Below are positions 1-8,156 of a DNA stretch of 64,000 nt, in pieces; positions within the stretch are counted from its first letter, which is position 1; the number at the start of each line of letters is the position of its first letter. The DNA is from DATARH01 sp963705325 (GTDB taxonomy: Bacteria > Pseudomonadota > Alphaproteobacteria > ATCC43930 > CGMCC-115725). Below the pieces are notes generated by a model. That model saw nothing but the letters and a program-made list of their open reading frames with translations. It had not been told where the DNA came from and did not search any database. The DNA lies in NCBI GenBank assembly GCA_963705325.1, contig OY970069.1, forward strand, positions 2,418,001 to 2,482,000, given 5' to 3'. The position numbers and the translations under genes were made by a program.

Positions 1-831
1 TTGATCGAACGCCTGGAGGTCGTGGCTCGGGTCGCGGCACAAAAGCGCACTGCTACGGTCAGCCCCTATGTCCCGTCACGCGAGGCCGAGATGCTGCGTC
101 GGCTCGTCGCCCGCCAGGGTGGCGCGTTCCCTGCCGGCACGCTGGTGCGCATTTGGCGCGAGCTCCTTGGCGCGACAACGCGGGCGCAGGGGCCGTTCGC
201 GGTCGGCGCCTACGCCCCGCGGGAGTCCCCCGGCGTGTGGGATTTGGCGCGGGATCACTACAGCAGCCACACGCCGATGACCGCTTTTCACTCGACATTC
301 CAGGTGATCCGCGCGGTCGCCGAGCGGAGCGTCGCGCTCGGCGTGCTGCCGATGCCGCGGGACGGGGACGCCGACCCATGGTGGCGCCACTTGCTGTCGT
401 TCCAGGTTGAGGCGCCGCGGGTCGTGGCCCGGTTGCCGTTCGGACCGCGAGGCAATGCCCGCTCCGATAACGACGACGCGCTCGTCATCGGCTACGGTGC
501 GCTGCAACCGAGCGGCCGGGACCGCACCCTGGTGGCGACCGAGAACGCGGTGGAAATCAGCCGCGGCCGGTTGGTCGCCGCGTTCCAGGCTGCCGGCCTC
601 ACCTGCACTTTCCTTGTGTCCTTCGAGGATGCCCAGGCGGCCAACACGCTCGTAGAGATCGAAGGGTTTGTCCCGCTCGACGATTCGCGCCTCGTCGCGT
701 TGCGTCAGCGCCTCGGCGACGATCTCTACCGGTTGGTTGCGATGGGGGTTTACGCTGCACCGCTGGACATCGGCGCGCCGCGGCCGGCGGCCGCGCCACT
801 CGAAGAACGCCGCACCGCGGCTCGAGGCTGA
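1..831 (+). CDS. Chorismate mutase (5' end cut by window)
   Basis: The N-terminal 20 residues read like the first helix of an AroQ-type chorismate mutase (IERLEVVARVAAQKR), and the rest matches the longer alphaproteobacterial form with an extra C-terminal region that often lies directly upstream of hisC and tyrC. It would convert chorismate to prephenate at the branch to tyrosine and phenylalanine. The frame is open to base 1, so the true start is probably outside the window. It stops 3 bases before hisC, so the two are co-transcribed. The family call rests on the first helix and the gene order; the C-terminal two thirds has no motif I can name. Confidence 0.7.
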   Translation: MIERLEVVARVAAQKRTATVSPYVPSREAEMLRRLVARQGGAFPAGTLVRIWRELLGATTRAQGPFAVGAYAPRESPGVWDLARDHYSSHTPMTAFHSTFQVIRAVAERSVALGVLPMPRDGDADPWWRHLLSFQVEAPRVVARLPFGPRGNARSDNDDALVIGYGALQPSGRDRTLVATENAVEISRGRLVAAFQAAGLTCTFLVSFEDAQAANTLVEIEGFVPLDDSRLVALRQRLGDDLYRLVAMGVYAAPLDIGAPRPAAAPLEERRTAARG

Positions 832-834
832 CAG

Positions 835-1935
835 ATGACCGACCGCCGCGGCCCGGTCCCCGGCCCGGGCATTCTCGACATTGCTCCCTATGTCGGCGGC
901 GATGCCAAGCTCGAAGGCGTGGAAAGACCGATCCGGCTCGCGTCCAACGAGAGCGCGCTGGGCCCGAGCCCCAAGGCGGTCGCCGCCTATCGCGCACTGG
1001 CTGGCGATATCCACCGCTATCCTGACGGCAGCGCCGCCGAGTTGCGCCACGCGCTTGGTGAGCACCACAAACTCGATCCGGCGCAAATCGTCTGCGGCGC
1101 CGGCTCCGACGAGCTGATCGGCCTGTTGCTGCGCGCCTATGCCGGGCCGGACACCGAGGTGCTCTACAGCCGCCACGGCTTCTTGATGTACCCGATCGGC
1201 GCGATGTCGGTCGGCGCCACCCCGGTCGCGGTGCCGGAGCGCGACCTCACCGCCGACGTCGACGCGATACTGGCGCGCGTCACGCCGAAGACGCGCATCG
1301 TCTTCATTGCCAACCCCAACAACCCGACCGGCACCTATTTGTCGGCGAACGAGGTGGCGCGGCTGCATGCCGGGCTCCCGCCGAACGTGCTGCTGGCGAT
1401 CGACGCGGCCTATGCCGAGTTTGTCAACCGCAACGACTACGAGCCGGGCATCGCCCTTGTCGACAAGGCCGACAATGTGGTCATGCTACGAACATTCTCG
1501 AAGATTTTCGCCCTGGCCGGGCTGCGGCTTGGATGGGGATACTTCCCGCCGGCAGTCGCCGACGTGCTCAACCGGGTGCGCGGACCCTTCAACGTCAGCG
1601 CCGCCGCGCTCGCCGCCGGGGTCGCCGCGCTCGAAGACACCGAGGCGCTCGCGAAGGCGCGCGCACACAACGACCGCTGGCAGCCTTGGCTCAACGAGAG
1701 GATGGCGGCGCTCGGCCTGCACCCGACGCCGAGCGTCGGCAATTTCGTGCTGCCGTGTTTTCCTGACGATGGCCGCCACCACGCGGACGCCGCGTTCCAC
1801 TTCCTGCAGTCGAAGGGCATCCTGGCCCGCAAGATGGGCGGCTACGGCCTGCCCGACCGCATCCGCATCACTGTCGGCACCGGCGAGGAGAATGAGAAGG
1901 TCGCCGCCACGCTCGCCGAGTTCATGGCATCCTGA
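835..1935 (+). CDS. hisC: Histidinol-phosphate / aromatic aminotransferase
   Basis: A 366-residue fold-type I PLP aminotransferase of normal family length. The PLP-binding lysine is Lys223 in RTFSKIFALAGLRLGWG, preceded by the NPNNPTG motif that contacts the cofactor. HisC-family enzymes transaminate histidinol phosphate with glutamate; copies placed between chorismate mutase and prephenate dehydrogenase, as here, commonly work on phenylpyruvate or 4-hydroxyphenylpyruvate instead or as well. The start ATG is 3 bases after the upstream stop, and its TGA overlaps the next start (TGATG). Which substrate dominates cannot be decided from sequence. Confidence 0.9.
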   Translation: MTDRRGPVPGPGILDIAPYVGGDAKLEGVERPIRLASNESALGPSPKAVAAYRALAGDIHRYPDGSAAELRHALGEHHKLDPAQIVCGAGSDELIGLLLRAYAGPDTEVLYSRHGFLMYPIGAMSVGATPVAVPERDLTADVDAILARVTPKTRIVFIANPNNPTGTYLSANEVARLHAGLPPNVLLAIDAAYAEFVNRNDYEPGIALVDKADNVVMLRTFSKIFALAGLRLGWGYFPPAVADVLNRVRGPFNVSAAALAAGVAALEDTEALAKARAHNDRWQPWLNERMAALGLHPTPSVGNFVLPCFPDDGRHHADAAFHFLQSKGILARKMGGYGLPDRIRITVGTGEENEKVAATLAEFMAS

Positions 1936-2819
1936 TGGCGCAGTTGCTGTTCGACCGGGTTGCCATTATCGGCATCGGCCTCATCGGCTCGTCCCTCGCG
2001 CGGGTATTGCGCCGCGACAGCCCAGACACACACATCGTCGCTTGCGCCCGCCGCGCTGAGACGCTGGCGGCGGTGCGTCGTCTCGACATTGCTGACGAGA
2101 CGACCGATGACCCCGCGGTCGCGGTCAAGGGCGCCGACCTTGTCGTGATCGCCACGCCGCTCTCCGCCTATGCGGGGATCGCCGCGGCGATCGCGCCGGC
2201 GCTCAAGGATGGCGCGATCCTCACCGATGTCGGCTCGGTCAAGGAAGCGGCGATCCGCGACCTGTTGCCCGCCGTGCGCGCGGGCATCCACTTGGTGCCG
2301 GGTCACCCGGTGGCGGGCACCGAGCATTCCGGCCCGGAATCCGGGTTCGCCGAGATGTTCGCCGACCGCTGGTGCATCTTGACCCCGCCGCCGGAGAGCG
2401 ATCCGGCGGCCGTCGCCAGGGTCACCGCGCTGTGGCAGCTGGCGAAGATGAAAATCGTGACCATGCCGGCCGAGCACCACGACCGGGTGCTCGCCGTGAC
2501 CTCGCATCTGCCGCATCTGATCGCCTACACCATCGTCGGCACCGCGACCGCGCTGGGCGACGATCTTCGTTCCGAAGTCATTGCCTATTCCGCCGGCGGC
2601 TTTCGCGACTTCACCCGCATCGCCGCGTCCGATCCCGTCATGTGGCGCGACATCTTCATGAACAATCGCGAGGCGGTGCTCGATGTGCTGCAGCGCTTCA
2701 GCGAGGATTTGACGGCGCTGCAGCGCGCCATTCGCCGCGGCGAAGCGCAGACGCTCGAGGATTGGTTCACCCGCACCCGCGCGATCCGTCGCTCGATCAT
2801 CGAGGCGAAGCAGGCGTAA
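1935..2819 (+). CDS. tyrC: Prephenate/arogenate dehydrogenase family protein
   Basis: A 294-residue NAD(P)-dependent dehydrogenase that oxidatively decarboxylates prephenate (or arogenate) in tyrosine synthesis. The Rossmann motif IIGIGLIGSSLARVL lies near residues 10-24, and the catalytic histidine region is GHPVAGTEHSGPESG. Its start overlaps the hisC stop by one base, giving a three-gene aromatic operon. There is no fused chorismate mutase domain; that activity is the separate gene upstream. It converges on the DUF2125 gene with no spacer. Prephenate versus arogenate use is not resolvable here. Confidence 0.9.
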   Translation: MAQLLFDRVAIIGIGLIGSSLARVLRRDSPDTHIVACARRAETLAAVRRLDIADETTDDPAVAVKGADLVVIATPLSAYAGIAAAIAPALKDGAILTDVGSVKEAAIRDLLPAVRAGIHLVPGHPVAGTEHSGPESGFAEMFADRWCILTPPPESDPAAVARVTALWQLAKMKIVTMPAEHHDRVLAVTSHLPHLIAYTIVGTATALGDDLRSEVIAYSAGGFRDFTRIAASDPVMWRDIFMNNREAVLDVLQRFSEDLTALQRAIRRGEAQTLEDWFTRTRAIRRSIIEAKQA

Positions 2820-3836
2820 TCACCAATCGATGTGCGGCGCCTTGCCGAGCCTGGCGGGACCGAGCTGCATCTCGCCGTTTTGGATCGCGAACGAGGTCGA
2901 TATTTGCGGCCGCCCGTCCGCGCCAGGCTTGCCGAGCATCGACAGCACGAGCCGCGCTGCGCGTGCGTCGCTTGCCTTGACCTTCCCGGCGGCGACGAGC
3001 GCGTTCAACAGCTTGTCATAGCCGGAAATCGCGCCCGACAGGCTGGCGATCGGTTGCAGGTCGCCGTCGAGCGCCAGCGTGCCCGAGGCGGTGGCGCCGA
3101 TCGCGCCCCAGCGCAAATCGAAATGTTCGAGTTCGAGCGTGCCCCCGGCGTCGCGCCATGCGGCCAGGGCCTGACGCAAGGGCGCGGCAGGCATGTCGCC
3201 CATGACCGTAACGGCGAGACCGAGCTCGTCGATGGTCTTGCTGAATTCCGGCGGGGCAATGGGCACCGCTAGGTCGCGAACCAGCATCGCGCCGGCGAAG
3301 TCGGGGTCGGTGTGGCTGGCCGGCGCATGCTCGGGCATGACGAGCCAGAAATCCGCAATGCGAGCCGACAGCGTCGTGGCGGCGTCGACCCTCGGCTGGT
3401 ACAGGGTGAGCCACACCGTCGGGCGGTTCCCGGCGGCCAAGGCGACGGCGCCCTCCGCGGCGCTGGCGGCAACCTTAGCGACCGGCGCGCCGTCGGGGCC
3501 GGCGATGACGGTGATCCCGCCCGGCGCACTAAGCCAGAGCGTATGGTAATTCCACGGCCACGCGCTCGCCGACAGCAGCGGCGCGCGCAGCTCGACGGGT
3601 GTGCTGGCCGCCTTGTCGCTCAGCACCGCGTCGCTGAGTTCAAGGCGAAAGCTGAAGGGATATCCGGTGACGTGGATGTCCTGCCACGACGCGTCTATGT
3701 GCTTGTCGTGCGCCGCCTGCGCCCAATCGCCGGCGGCGAGTTTGATCTTGCCGGAAGCGATCCACCAAAAGGCGCTGTAAGCCCCGAACCCGACGACGAG
3801 GATGCCGATGAGGACGACGATCGTCGCGCGGCGCAT
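2820..3836 (-). CDS. DUF2125 domain-containing protein
   Basis: A 338-residue protein starting at MRRATIVVLIGILVVGF. It has one N-terminal transmembrane segment or uncleaved signal anchor, followed by a mostly beta extracytoplasmic region typical of alphaproteobacterial DUF2125 proteins, whose function is unknown. The open frame runs further upstream to 4745, but that extension is the antisense of the DinB gene, so ATG 3836 is chosen. It is convergent with the prephenate dehydrogenase gene, an order seen in many alphaproteobacteria. The promoter must lie in the 102-base gap to the divergent glutaredoxin-DinB gene. Confidence 0.8.
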   Translation of the reverse strand: MRRATIVVLIGILVVGFGAYSAFWWIASGKIKLAAGDWAQAAHDKHIDASWQDIHVTGYPFSFRLELSDAVLSDKAASTPVELRAPLLSASAWPWNYHTLWLSAPGGITVIAGPDGAPVAKVAASAAEGAVALAAGNRPTVWLTLYQPRVDAATTLSARIADFWLVMPEHAPASHTDPDFAGAMLVRDLAVPIAPPEFSKTIDELGLAVTVMGDMPAAPLRQALAAWRDAGGTLELEHFDLRWGAIGATASGTLALDGDLQPIASLSGAISGYDKLLNALVAAGKVKASDARAARLVLSMLGKPGADGRPQISTSFAIQNGEMQLGPARLGKAPHIDW

Positions 3837-3938
3837 CCGGGCTATATAGCGACGCGGAGTGCCCCGCGCCAGAAGCGGCGATTGACGGCGGCGCGCCTCG
3901 CGGCGAACATGGCTCCACCATCGGCGAAGGGATGAGCA

Positions 3939-4706
3939 ATGGCGGAGACCGCGCCTCTCAAGGCGTTCTGGCAGCCTGGCTGAACCAGCTGCCTGAGACT
4001 CAAGGAGTTTCTCTCGGTCCGTGGGATCGAGTTCGAATCGATTAATATTCTCGAAGATGCGGTTGGCCGGGCCGAGCTGCAGCGTTTGGGTGCGCGCTCG
4101 ATTCCGATCCTGTCGCGCGGCGACGAGTTTGTCTTCGCCCAGAACATCGCTCAGGTCGTCGCCTTCCTGAAGCTCAACGAGAAGGCGGGGCCGGTATTGA
4201 CGCCGGTGCAGCTTTACGGGCGGATGCAGCTCTATATCGACGCGGCGTTGCGGATGATCCCGCAAATGCCCGATGAGCAGCTGGAGACACTGACCCCCGG
4301 CCGACCGCGCACCTACGCCCGCCTCGCGCATCACATGTTTCGCATCTGCGAGGCGTTCACCGAGGTCGCAGGCGGCAAGTTCTTTGCCAACGCGATGCCG
4401 GGCGAGGTGCACGACCCGGCCGAGATGGTCTCGACCGCCGCGCTCGCCGCCTATGGCACGCGCGTCAAGGCCAAGGTCGAGAACTGGTGGGCAACCACCC
4501 AGGACAAGGACGCCCAGGCCGAGGTCGACACCTATTATGGCAGGCAGAAGCTGCACGAGGTCTTTGAGCGCGCAACCTGGCATATCGGCCAGCACACCAG
4601 GCAATGGGTGATGCTGCTTGGCATGCACGGGATCGCGGCCGACCGCCCGCTCAGCGACGCCGATTTCGCCGACCTGCCGATGCCGAAACAGGTCTGGGAC
4701 GGCTGA
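3939..4706 (+). CDS. Glutaredoxin-DinB fusion, candidate selenoprotein (in-frame TGA at U15)
   Basis: Reading from ATG 3939 (GAAGGG ribosome site 7 bases upstream) gives a 255-residue protein with one internal TGA at 3981-3983. The context is WQPG-U-TSC-LRLKEFL, exactly the first cysteine of the glutaredoxin CxxC site, so the product would carry U15-T-S-C18. The glutaredoxin domain continues to about residue 75 (GARSIPI with the cis-proline region). A DinB-like four-helix domain follows, with metal-binding histidines in LAHH and HIGQH. No other stop or frameshift occurs. If TGA ends translation, only a TTG-started fragment from 4086 lacking the active site could be made. A substitution error or recent nonsense mutation is the alternative. 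Confidence 0.65.
3992..4017 (+). promoter_or_regulatory. Possible bacterial SECIS-like hairpin
   Basis: Directly after the in-frame TGA the RNA can pair CC:GG, then GAGA:UCUC, then CUC:GAG with a UU bulge on the 3' side, closing an AAG loop at 4002-4004, about 19 bases 3' of the TGA. Bacterial selenocysteine insertion elements sit at this distance. The loop lacks a G in its first two positions, which the consensus prefers, so this is only suggestive. No folding calculation was run. Confidence 0.3.
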
Positions 4707-4812
4707 GCGCGATCGACGCTGGTTCGCGCGGCATAAGACTATCATTTCCTATACGTAGTCTCCGACTCTCGTTATAATCGCTGAGGTTGTAATCTCAGCG
4801 CGGGAGGGAGCC

Positions 4813-5514
4813 ATGCCGTCGTTGAAAATCGTCGTGATCAACGAAGCCTCCCTGGCGCAGGCCGAGGTGGATGCCTTTGTCGCGGGGGCCGCCGCGTGGG
4901 TAACAGGAAAGCTGGCGCAGTTTTGGCCCGAAGTCGCCGGCACGACGCTTCGCGCGGCCACGCCCACGGCTCCGCCAAACGACGACGAGGCGCAGCTGGT
5001 GATCGCGCCAAACACGACCCTCGCAAACAGCCTCGGTTATCATGATTGGACCGGCAGTGGACAACCCACCGGCATTGTCGAGATGGATGCGTGCCGGACC
5101 TACAACCAGCCGTGGACGATCCCGGGAACGCATGAAATCGGCGAGATGCTGATCAACCCCCAGCTTGCCGACTACATCTACGTGGGCAGTTTCGCCTACC
5201 CCAAGGAAATCTGCGACCCGGTCACCAGTGATCGCATGGACATCAATGGCTTCCTGGCCGCGAACGCGGTGACCCCAGCCTGGTTCAATCAGATGGCTGG
5301 CGCGGATTCGCAATTCGATCTACTCGGCAACGTGCACGCGCCGATCCCGCAAATCCCCAAGGGCGGCTGGGTCGAGTGGTGGGACGGCAGCGGCTGGCAG
5401 AACGCTTGGGGGTCGGAGATTACGCCGGACATGATGGCTTATATGAACACGCGACGCGGGCGCCGCCATCGCATGCGCTTGGGTCACGCGCGCTGGCGTT
5501 TCAACACGAAATAG
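4813..5514 (+). CDS. Hypothetical protein with HExxE motif
   Basis: A 233-residue protein of a widespread but unnamed family that I recognise by the pattern GYHD...GTHEIGEML.NP...ICDPVTSDRMDINGFL...GGWVEWWDGSGW. The HEIGE core looks like a metal site, but no activity is known to me. The start is well supported by GGGAGGGAG just upstream, preceded by a small hairpin (CTGAG/CTCAG) and a TATAAT at 4773-4778, so it probably has its own promoter. The basic C-terminal tail (RRGRRHRMR) is unusual. It has no signal peptide and no obvious functional link to its neighbours. Confidence 0.7.
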   Translation: MPSLKIVVINEASLAQAEVDAFVAGAAAWVTGKLAQFWPEVAGTTLRAATPTAPPNDDEAQLVIAPNTTLANSLGYHDWTGSGQPTGIVEMDACRTYNQPWTIPGTHEIGEMLINPQLADYIYVGSFAYPKEICDPVTSDRMDINGFLAANAVTPAWFNQMAGADSQFDLLGNVHAPIPQIPKGGWVEWWDGSGWQNAWGSEITPDMMAYMNTRRGRRHRMRLGHARWRFNTK

Positions 5515-5543
5515 GCGTCTTTCGCCAATCTTGCGCGGTTGCC

Positions 5544-6194
5544 ATGGACGGCGGCCCAGGGCAGTTTGCCGCCGCCATGAGCAGCGCCGCGGATTTCCGC
5601 CTCGTCCCACGACTGGAGTCGCCCTATCCGATCGACCCGATGCCCGGCTGGGTCGTCGATCTGCGCGCCAGCACCCAGCCGGTGTGGATCTTCGCCTACG
5701 GCTCGCTGATGTGGAACCCGGAGATGCGTTTCACGGAGAGGCTGCCGGCGCGCATCCACGGCTATCATCGCGCCTTCTGCCTCTATTCGCCCGAGTATCG
5801 CGGGACCCGCGAGAAGCCCGGGCTGGTGCTCGGCCTCGATCGCGGGGGCTCGTGCCGCGGCATCGCCTACCGCCTGCCGCAAGCGACGCTCGCCGCCGAA
5901 ATCGACCTCATCTGGACACGCGAGATGACCGGCTTCGTCTATCACATGACGCCGCTCAACCTCGCCACTGAGCGCGGCCCGGTTTCAGGCTACGCCTTCA
6001 CCGTGCGGCGCGACTCGCGCGACTATGCCGGCCGCCTCGCCCACGACATCGCGGCGCGGATCATCGCGACCTCGAAGGGCGACCGCGGCACCGGCCGCGA
6101 CTATCTCGCCAATACCGTACGTCATCTCGAAGAACTCGGTATCGCCGACACTGCACTGCACCGCATCGAGCGGCTGGTCAACGCACTAGGGTAA
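5544..6194 (+). CDS. Gamma-glutamylcyclotransferase, ChaC-like
   Basis: This enzyme family degrades glutathione or gamma-glutamyl peptides to 5-oxoproline in the cytosol. The substrate-binding motif YGSLMW is at the start of the domain (WIFAYGSLMWNPE), and the fold continues through EYRGTREKPGLVLGL and the catalytic-glutamate region WTREMTGFVY. Length (216 residues) fits ChaC proteins. ATG 5544 is used; ATG 5577 is an equally possible start because neither has a good ribosome site. The unrelated small membrane gene follows after 28 bases. Confidence 0.88.
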   Translation: MDGGPGQFAAAMSSAADFRLVPRLESPYPIDPMPGWVVDLRASTQPVWIFAYGSLMWNPEMRFTERLPARIHGYHRAFCLYSPEYRGTREKPGLVLGLDRGGSCRGIAYRLPQATLAAEIDLIWTREMTGFVYHMTPLNLATERGPVSGYAFTVRRDSRDYAGRLAHDIAARIIATSKGDRGTGRDYLANTVRHLEELGIADTALHRIERLVNALG

Positions 6195-6222
6195 ATCGCC
6201 CCAAGGTAGGTTATGGTGGGCG

Positions 6223-6417
6223 ATGCATGTTTTTCTGACCGTTATCCTCGTTCTTGCGATGGTCGGCGTGCTGATCGCGCTCGGCGTCGGCGTGGCGACG
6301 ATGATCAAGGGCGGCAACCCGCGGCAATCCAACAAGATGATGCAGATGCGTGTCATCTTTCAGGCCGTCGCGCTGCTGGTGCTTGGCATCCTGATGGCGA
6401 TGGCCTCCAACCGCTGA
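6223..6417 (+). CDS. Twin transmembrane protein (HIG1-like)
   Basis: A 64-residue protein with two hydrophobic segments (about residues 3-27 and 45-61) separated by a short basic loop containing GGNPRQSNKMMQMR. It belongs to the small alphaproteobacterial family related to HIG1-type membrane proteins that is regularly found just upstream of the cobalamin adenosyltransferase gene and etfBA, as here. Its role is unknown. The stop is 13 bases before the next start, so it is likely co-transcribed. Confidence 0.75.
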   Translation: MHVFLTVILVLAMVGVLIALGVGVATMIKGGNPRQSNKMMQMRVIFQAVALLVLGILMAMASNR

Positions 6418-6430
6418 TCTCGGCGAGCCA

Positions 6431-6995
6431 GTGGTCAAGCTCACCCGCATCTACACGCGCGGCGGCGACAAGGGGAAGACCTCGCTTGGCGACGGCTCGC
6501 GCGTCCCCAAACAATCCTTGCGAGTCGAGGCGTTCGGCACGGTCGACGAGGCCAACGCCGCGATCGGCCTGGCCCGCCTCCACGTCGCGGGCGACGACGA
6601 TGCGATGCTGGCGCGCATCCAGAACGATTTGTTCGATCTCGGCGCCGATCTGTGCACGCCCGAGGGGGGCGAGCGCGGAGCGGGCGCACTTCGCGTTACC
6701 GCCGCGCAGGTGAAGCGGCTGGAAACTGAGATCGACGCGATGAACGCAGACCTCAAGCCGCTCGAACTCGTTCGTGCTGCCGGGCGGGACGCCGGCGGCG
6801 GCCTATCTGCACCTCGCGCGCACGGTGACCCGCCGGGCCGAGCGCCTGGTCTGCGCGCTCGCCACCACCGAGACGGTCAATTCCGAGGCGGTCAAATACT
6901 TGAACCGGCTCAGCGACCACCTCTTCGTGCTCGGCCGCCGCCTCAACGACAATGGCGCTAAGGACGTGCTGTGGCGGCCCGGCGCCACGCGTTAG
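6431..6995 (+). pseudogene. Cob(I)yrinic acid a,c-diamide adenosyltransferase, PduO type, one frameshift
   Basis: PduO-type corrinoid adenosyltransferase transfers adenosyl from ATP to cob(I)alamin. The first frame carries the ATP-binding TRGGDKGKTSLGDGSRV motif and reads normally to LKPL. An extra base near 6764 (CTC-G-AACTCG) then shifts the frame, and the second frame resumes exactly with NSFVLPGGTPAAAYLHLART and ends with RRLNDNGAKDVLWRPGATR. All conserved blocks remain, so only one base separates it from an intact gene of about 187 residues. It is probably a sequencing insertion, otherwise a very recent pseudogene. Start GTG 6431. Confidence 0.8.
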
Positions 6996-7006
6996 GGAGA
7001 AAAGCA

Positions 7007-7390
7007 ATGGTCACCCTCGACCTGATGAAAGCGATCTCGGCCGCGTTCAACAGCCGCGATGTCGACCGCATCGTCGCGTTCTTCGCCGAGGACGGCGTGT
7101 TCTGCCTGTCACGCGGGCCTGAGCCCGTCGGCCGCACGCTGCGGGGCAGGGAGACTATCCGCAAGGCGCTCGCCGATCGTTTCGTCCAGATCCCCGACAT
7201 GCGCTGGGAGAACGAGGAATATATCCTCGCCGGCGATCGGGCGATCTCGGTATGGACAGTGCGGGGCAAGGGCGCCGACGGCGAAACCCTCAACTACCAG
7301 GGCTGCGACATCTACACCTTCGGCCCCGACGACAAGATCGTCCACAAGAACACGTTCTGGAAGATCGTCCAGAAGCGCGACCTGCTGTAG
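7007..7390 (+). CDS. SnoaL/NTF2-like nuclear transport factor 2 family protein
   Basis: A 127-residue single-domain protein with the NTF2-like cone pattern: an N-terminal helix (LMKAISAAFNSRDVDRIVAFFAEDGVF), G-R-E-TIRKAL, and C-terminal strands ending in IYTFGPDDKIVHKNTFWKI. Such domains bind small hydrophobic ligands or act as isomerases or hydrolases, and the substrate cannot be predicted. ATG 7007 is preferred because AGGGAGAA lies 5-6 bases upstream. It follows the adenosyltransferase gene by 11 bases and converges on the cupin gene. Confidence 0.75.
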   Translation: MVTLDLMKAISAAFNSRDVDRIVAFFAEDGVFCLSRGPEPVGRTLRGRETIRKALADRFVQIPDMRWENEEYILAGDRAISVWTVRGKGADGETLNYQGCDIYTFGPDDKIVHKNTFWKIVQKRDLL

Positions 7391-7439
7391 CCCGGCTGGG
7401 GCCCGCTCTTCATGGCCGGCCCCAGCCAGATTTCGAGGC

Positions 7440-7919
7440 TTAACGCGCGGCCGCGCCGAGGCTGCCGCCGCGGAACGCGGGAGTCGCGCCGTTGGCTGCC
7501 AGCAGGCTTTGTGCCCGCCGCGCGCCCCAGCCCCAGGCGCGCAGCCCGAAGGTGACCACTTTCGGCATCGTGTTGCGGCAGACCGCGACCTTGCGCACGT
7601 CCTCAGTGACGTGCCAAACGCTCCAGGTGCCGGCCGGGAAAAATGCGGCGTCGCCCTCGGCCAGGCACCGCTCCCTGCCGTTACGGTCGGTGATGACGAC
7701 CGCGCCGGAGAGGATCTGCACCATCTCGTCGACATCGTATTGCCAGCGGAACCGGCCCCGCGTGCACGACCACACAATGACCTTCATGCTGGCGTCGTCG
7801 CTGCGGGCGATCTCCTTGGCCCGAGCGCGCGGAGTTCCCTCCAGAACCCACTCGCGCGGGAACGGAGCGTCGTCCAGGGCAACCTCTGAAGGATTGGCCG
7901 TCACGATGTGCTGTGCCAT
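7440..7919 (-). CDS. Cupin domain-containing protein
   Basis: A 159-residue protein. The central part has a beta-barrel cupin pattern of the ethanolamine-utilisation/DUF861 type (WQYDVDEMVQILSGAVVITDRNG followed by GDAAFFPAGTWSVWHVTEDVRKVAVCR). The second motif retains the histidine before the V-rich strand. It is probably a small-molecule-binding or isomerase-type cupin; no substrate can be named. It is divergent from etfB across a 237-base gap. A TTG one codon upstream is the alternative start. Confidence 0.75.
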   Translation of the reverse strand: MAQHIVTANPSEVALDDAPFPREWVLEGTPRARAKEIARSDDASMKVIVWSCTRGRFRWQYDVDEMVQILSGAVVITDRNGRERCLAEGDAAFFPAGTWSVWHVTEDVRKVAVCRNTMPKVVTFGLRAWGWGARRAQSLLAANGATPAFRGGSLGAAAR

Positions 7920-8156
7920 CAAAACCTCGTACGGAACTCGTTGCGAACAATGTCGATAAAAGGCGGTCTTCTTTTAAGGTTCGATGAAATTATAGGTTGA
8001 ACAACGGATTAACTATTTTTCGCGAAACCGCATCGCACGAGCACGAAAGGCCATAATGCGTTAGCCCTGCGAGCGCATGGAAGGTCGTTGTCCCGCCGCA
8101 CTTGCCTTCCACCGGCGCACATGCACAATCCGGCCCCTGACTGTTAGAGGCTAACA

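Noticed and set aside
76..1368. Long minus-strand frame opposite chorismate mutase and hisC
   Set aside because: It is antisense to two recognisable genes, has no family features and arises from high GC; similar long shadows at 8708-9712, 25746-27167, 39217-40137 and others were left out for the same reason.
4086..4706. DinB protein starting at TTG 4086
   Set aside because: There is no ribosome site, and in-frame homology to glutaredoxin continues upstream through the TGA to an ATG with a good site, so the short form cuts through a domain.
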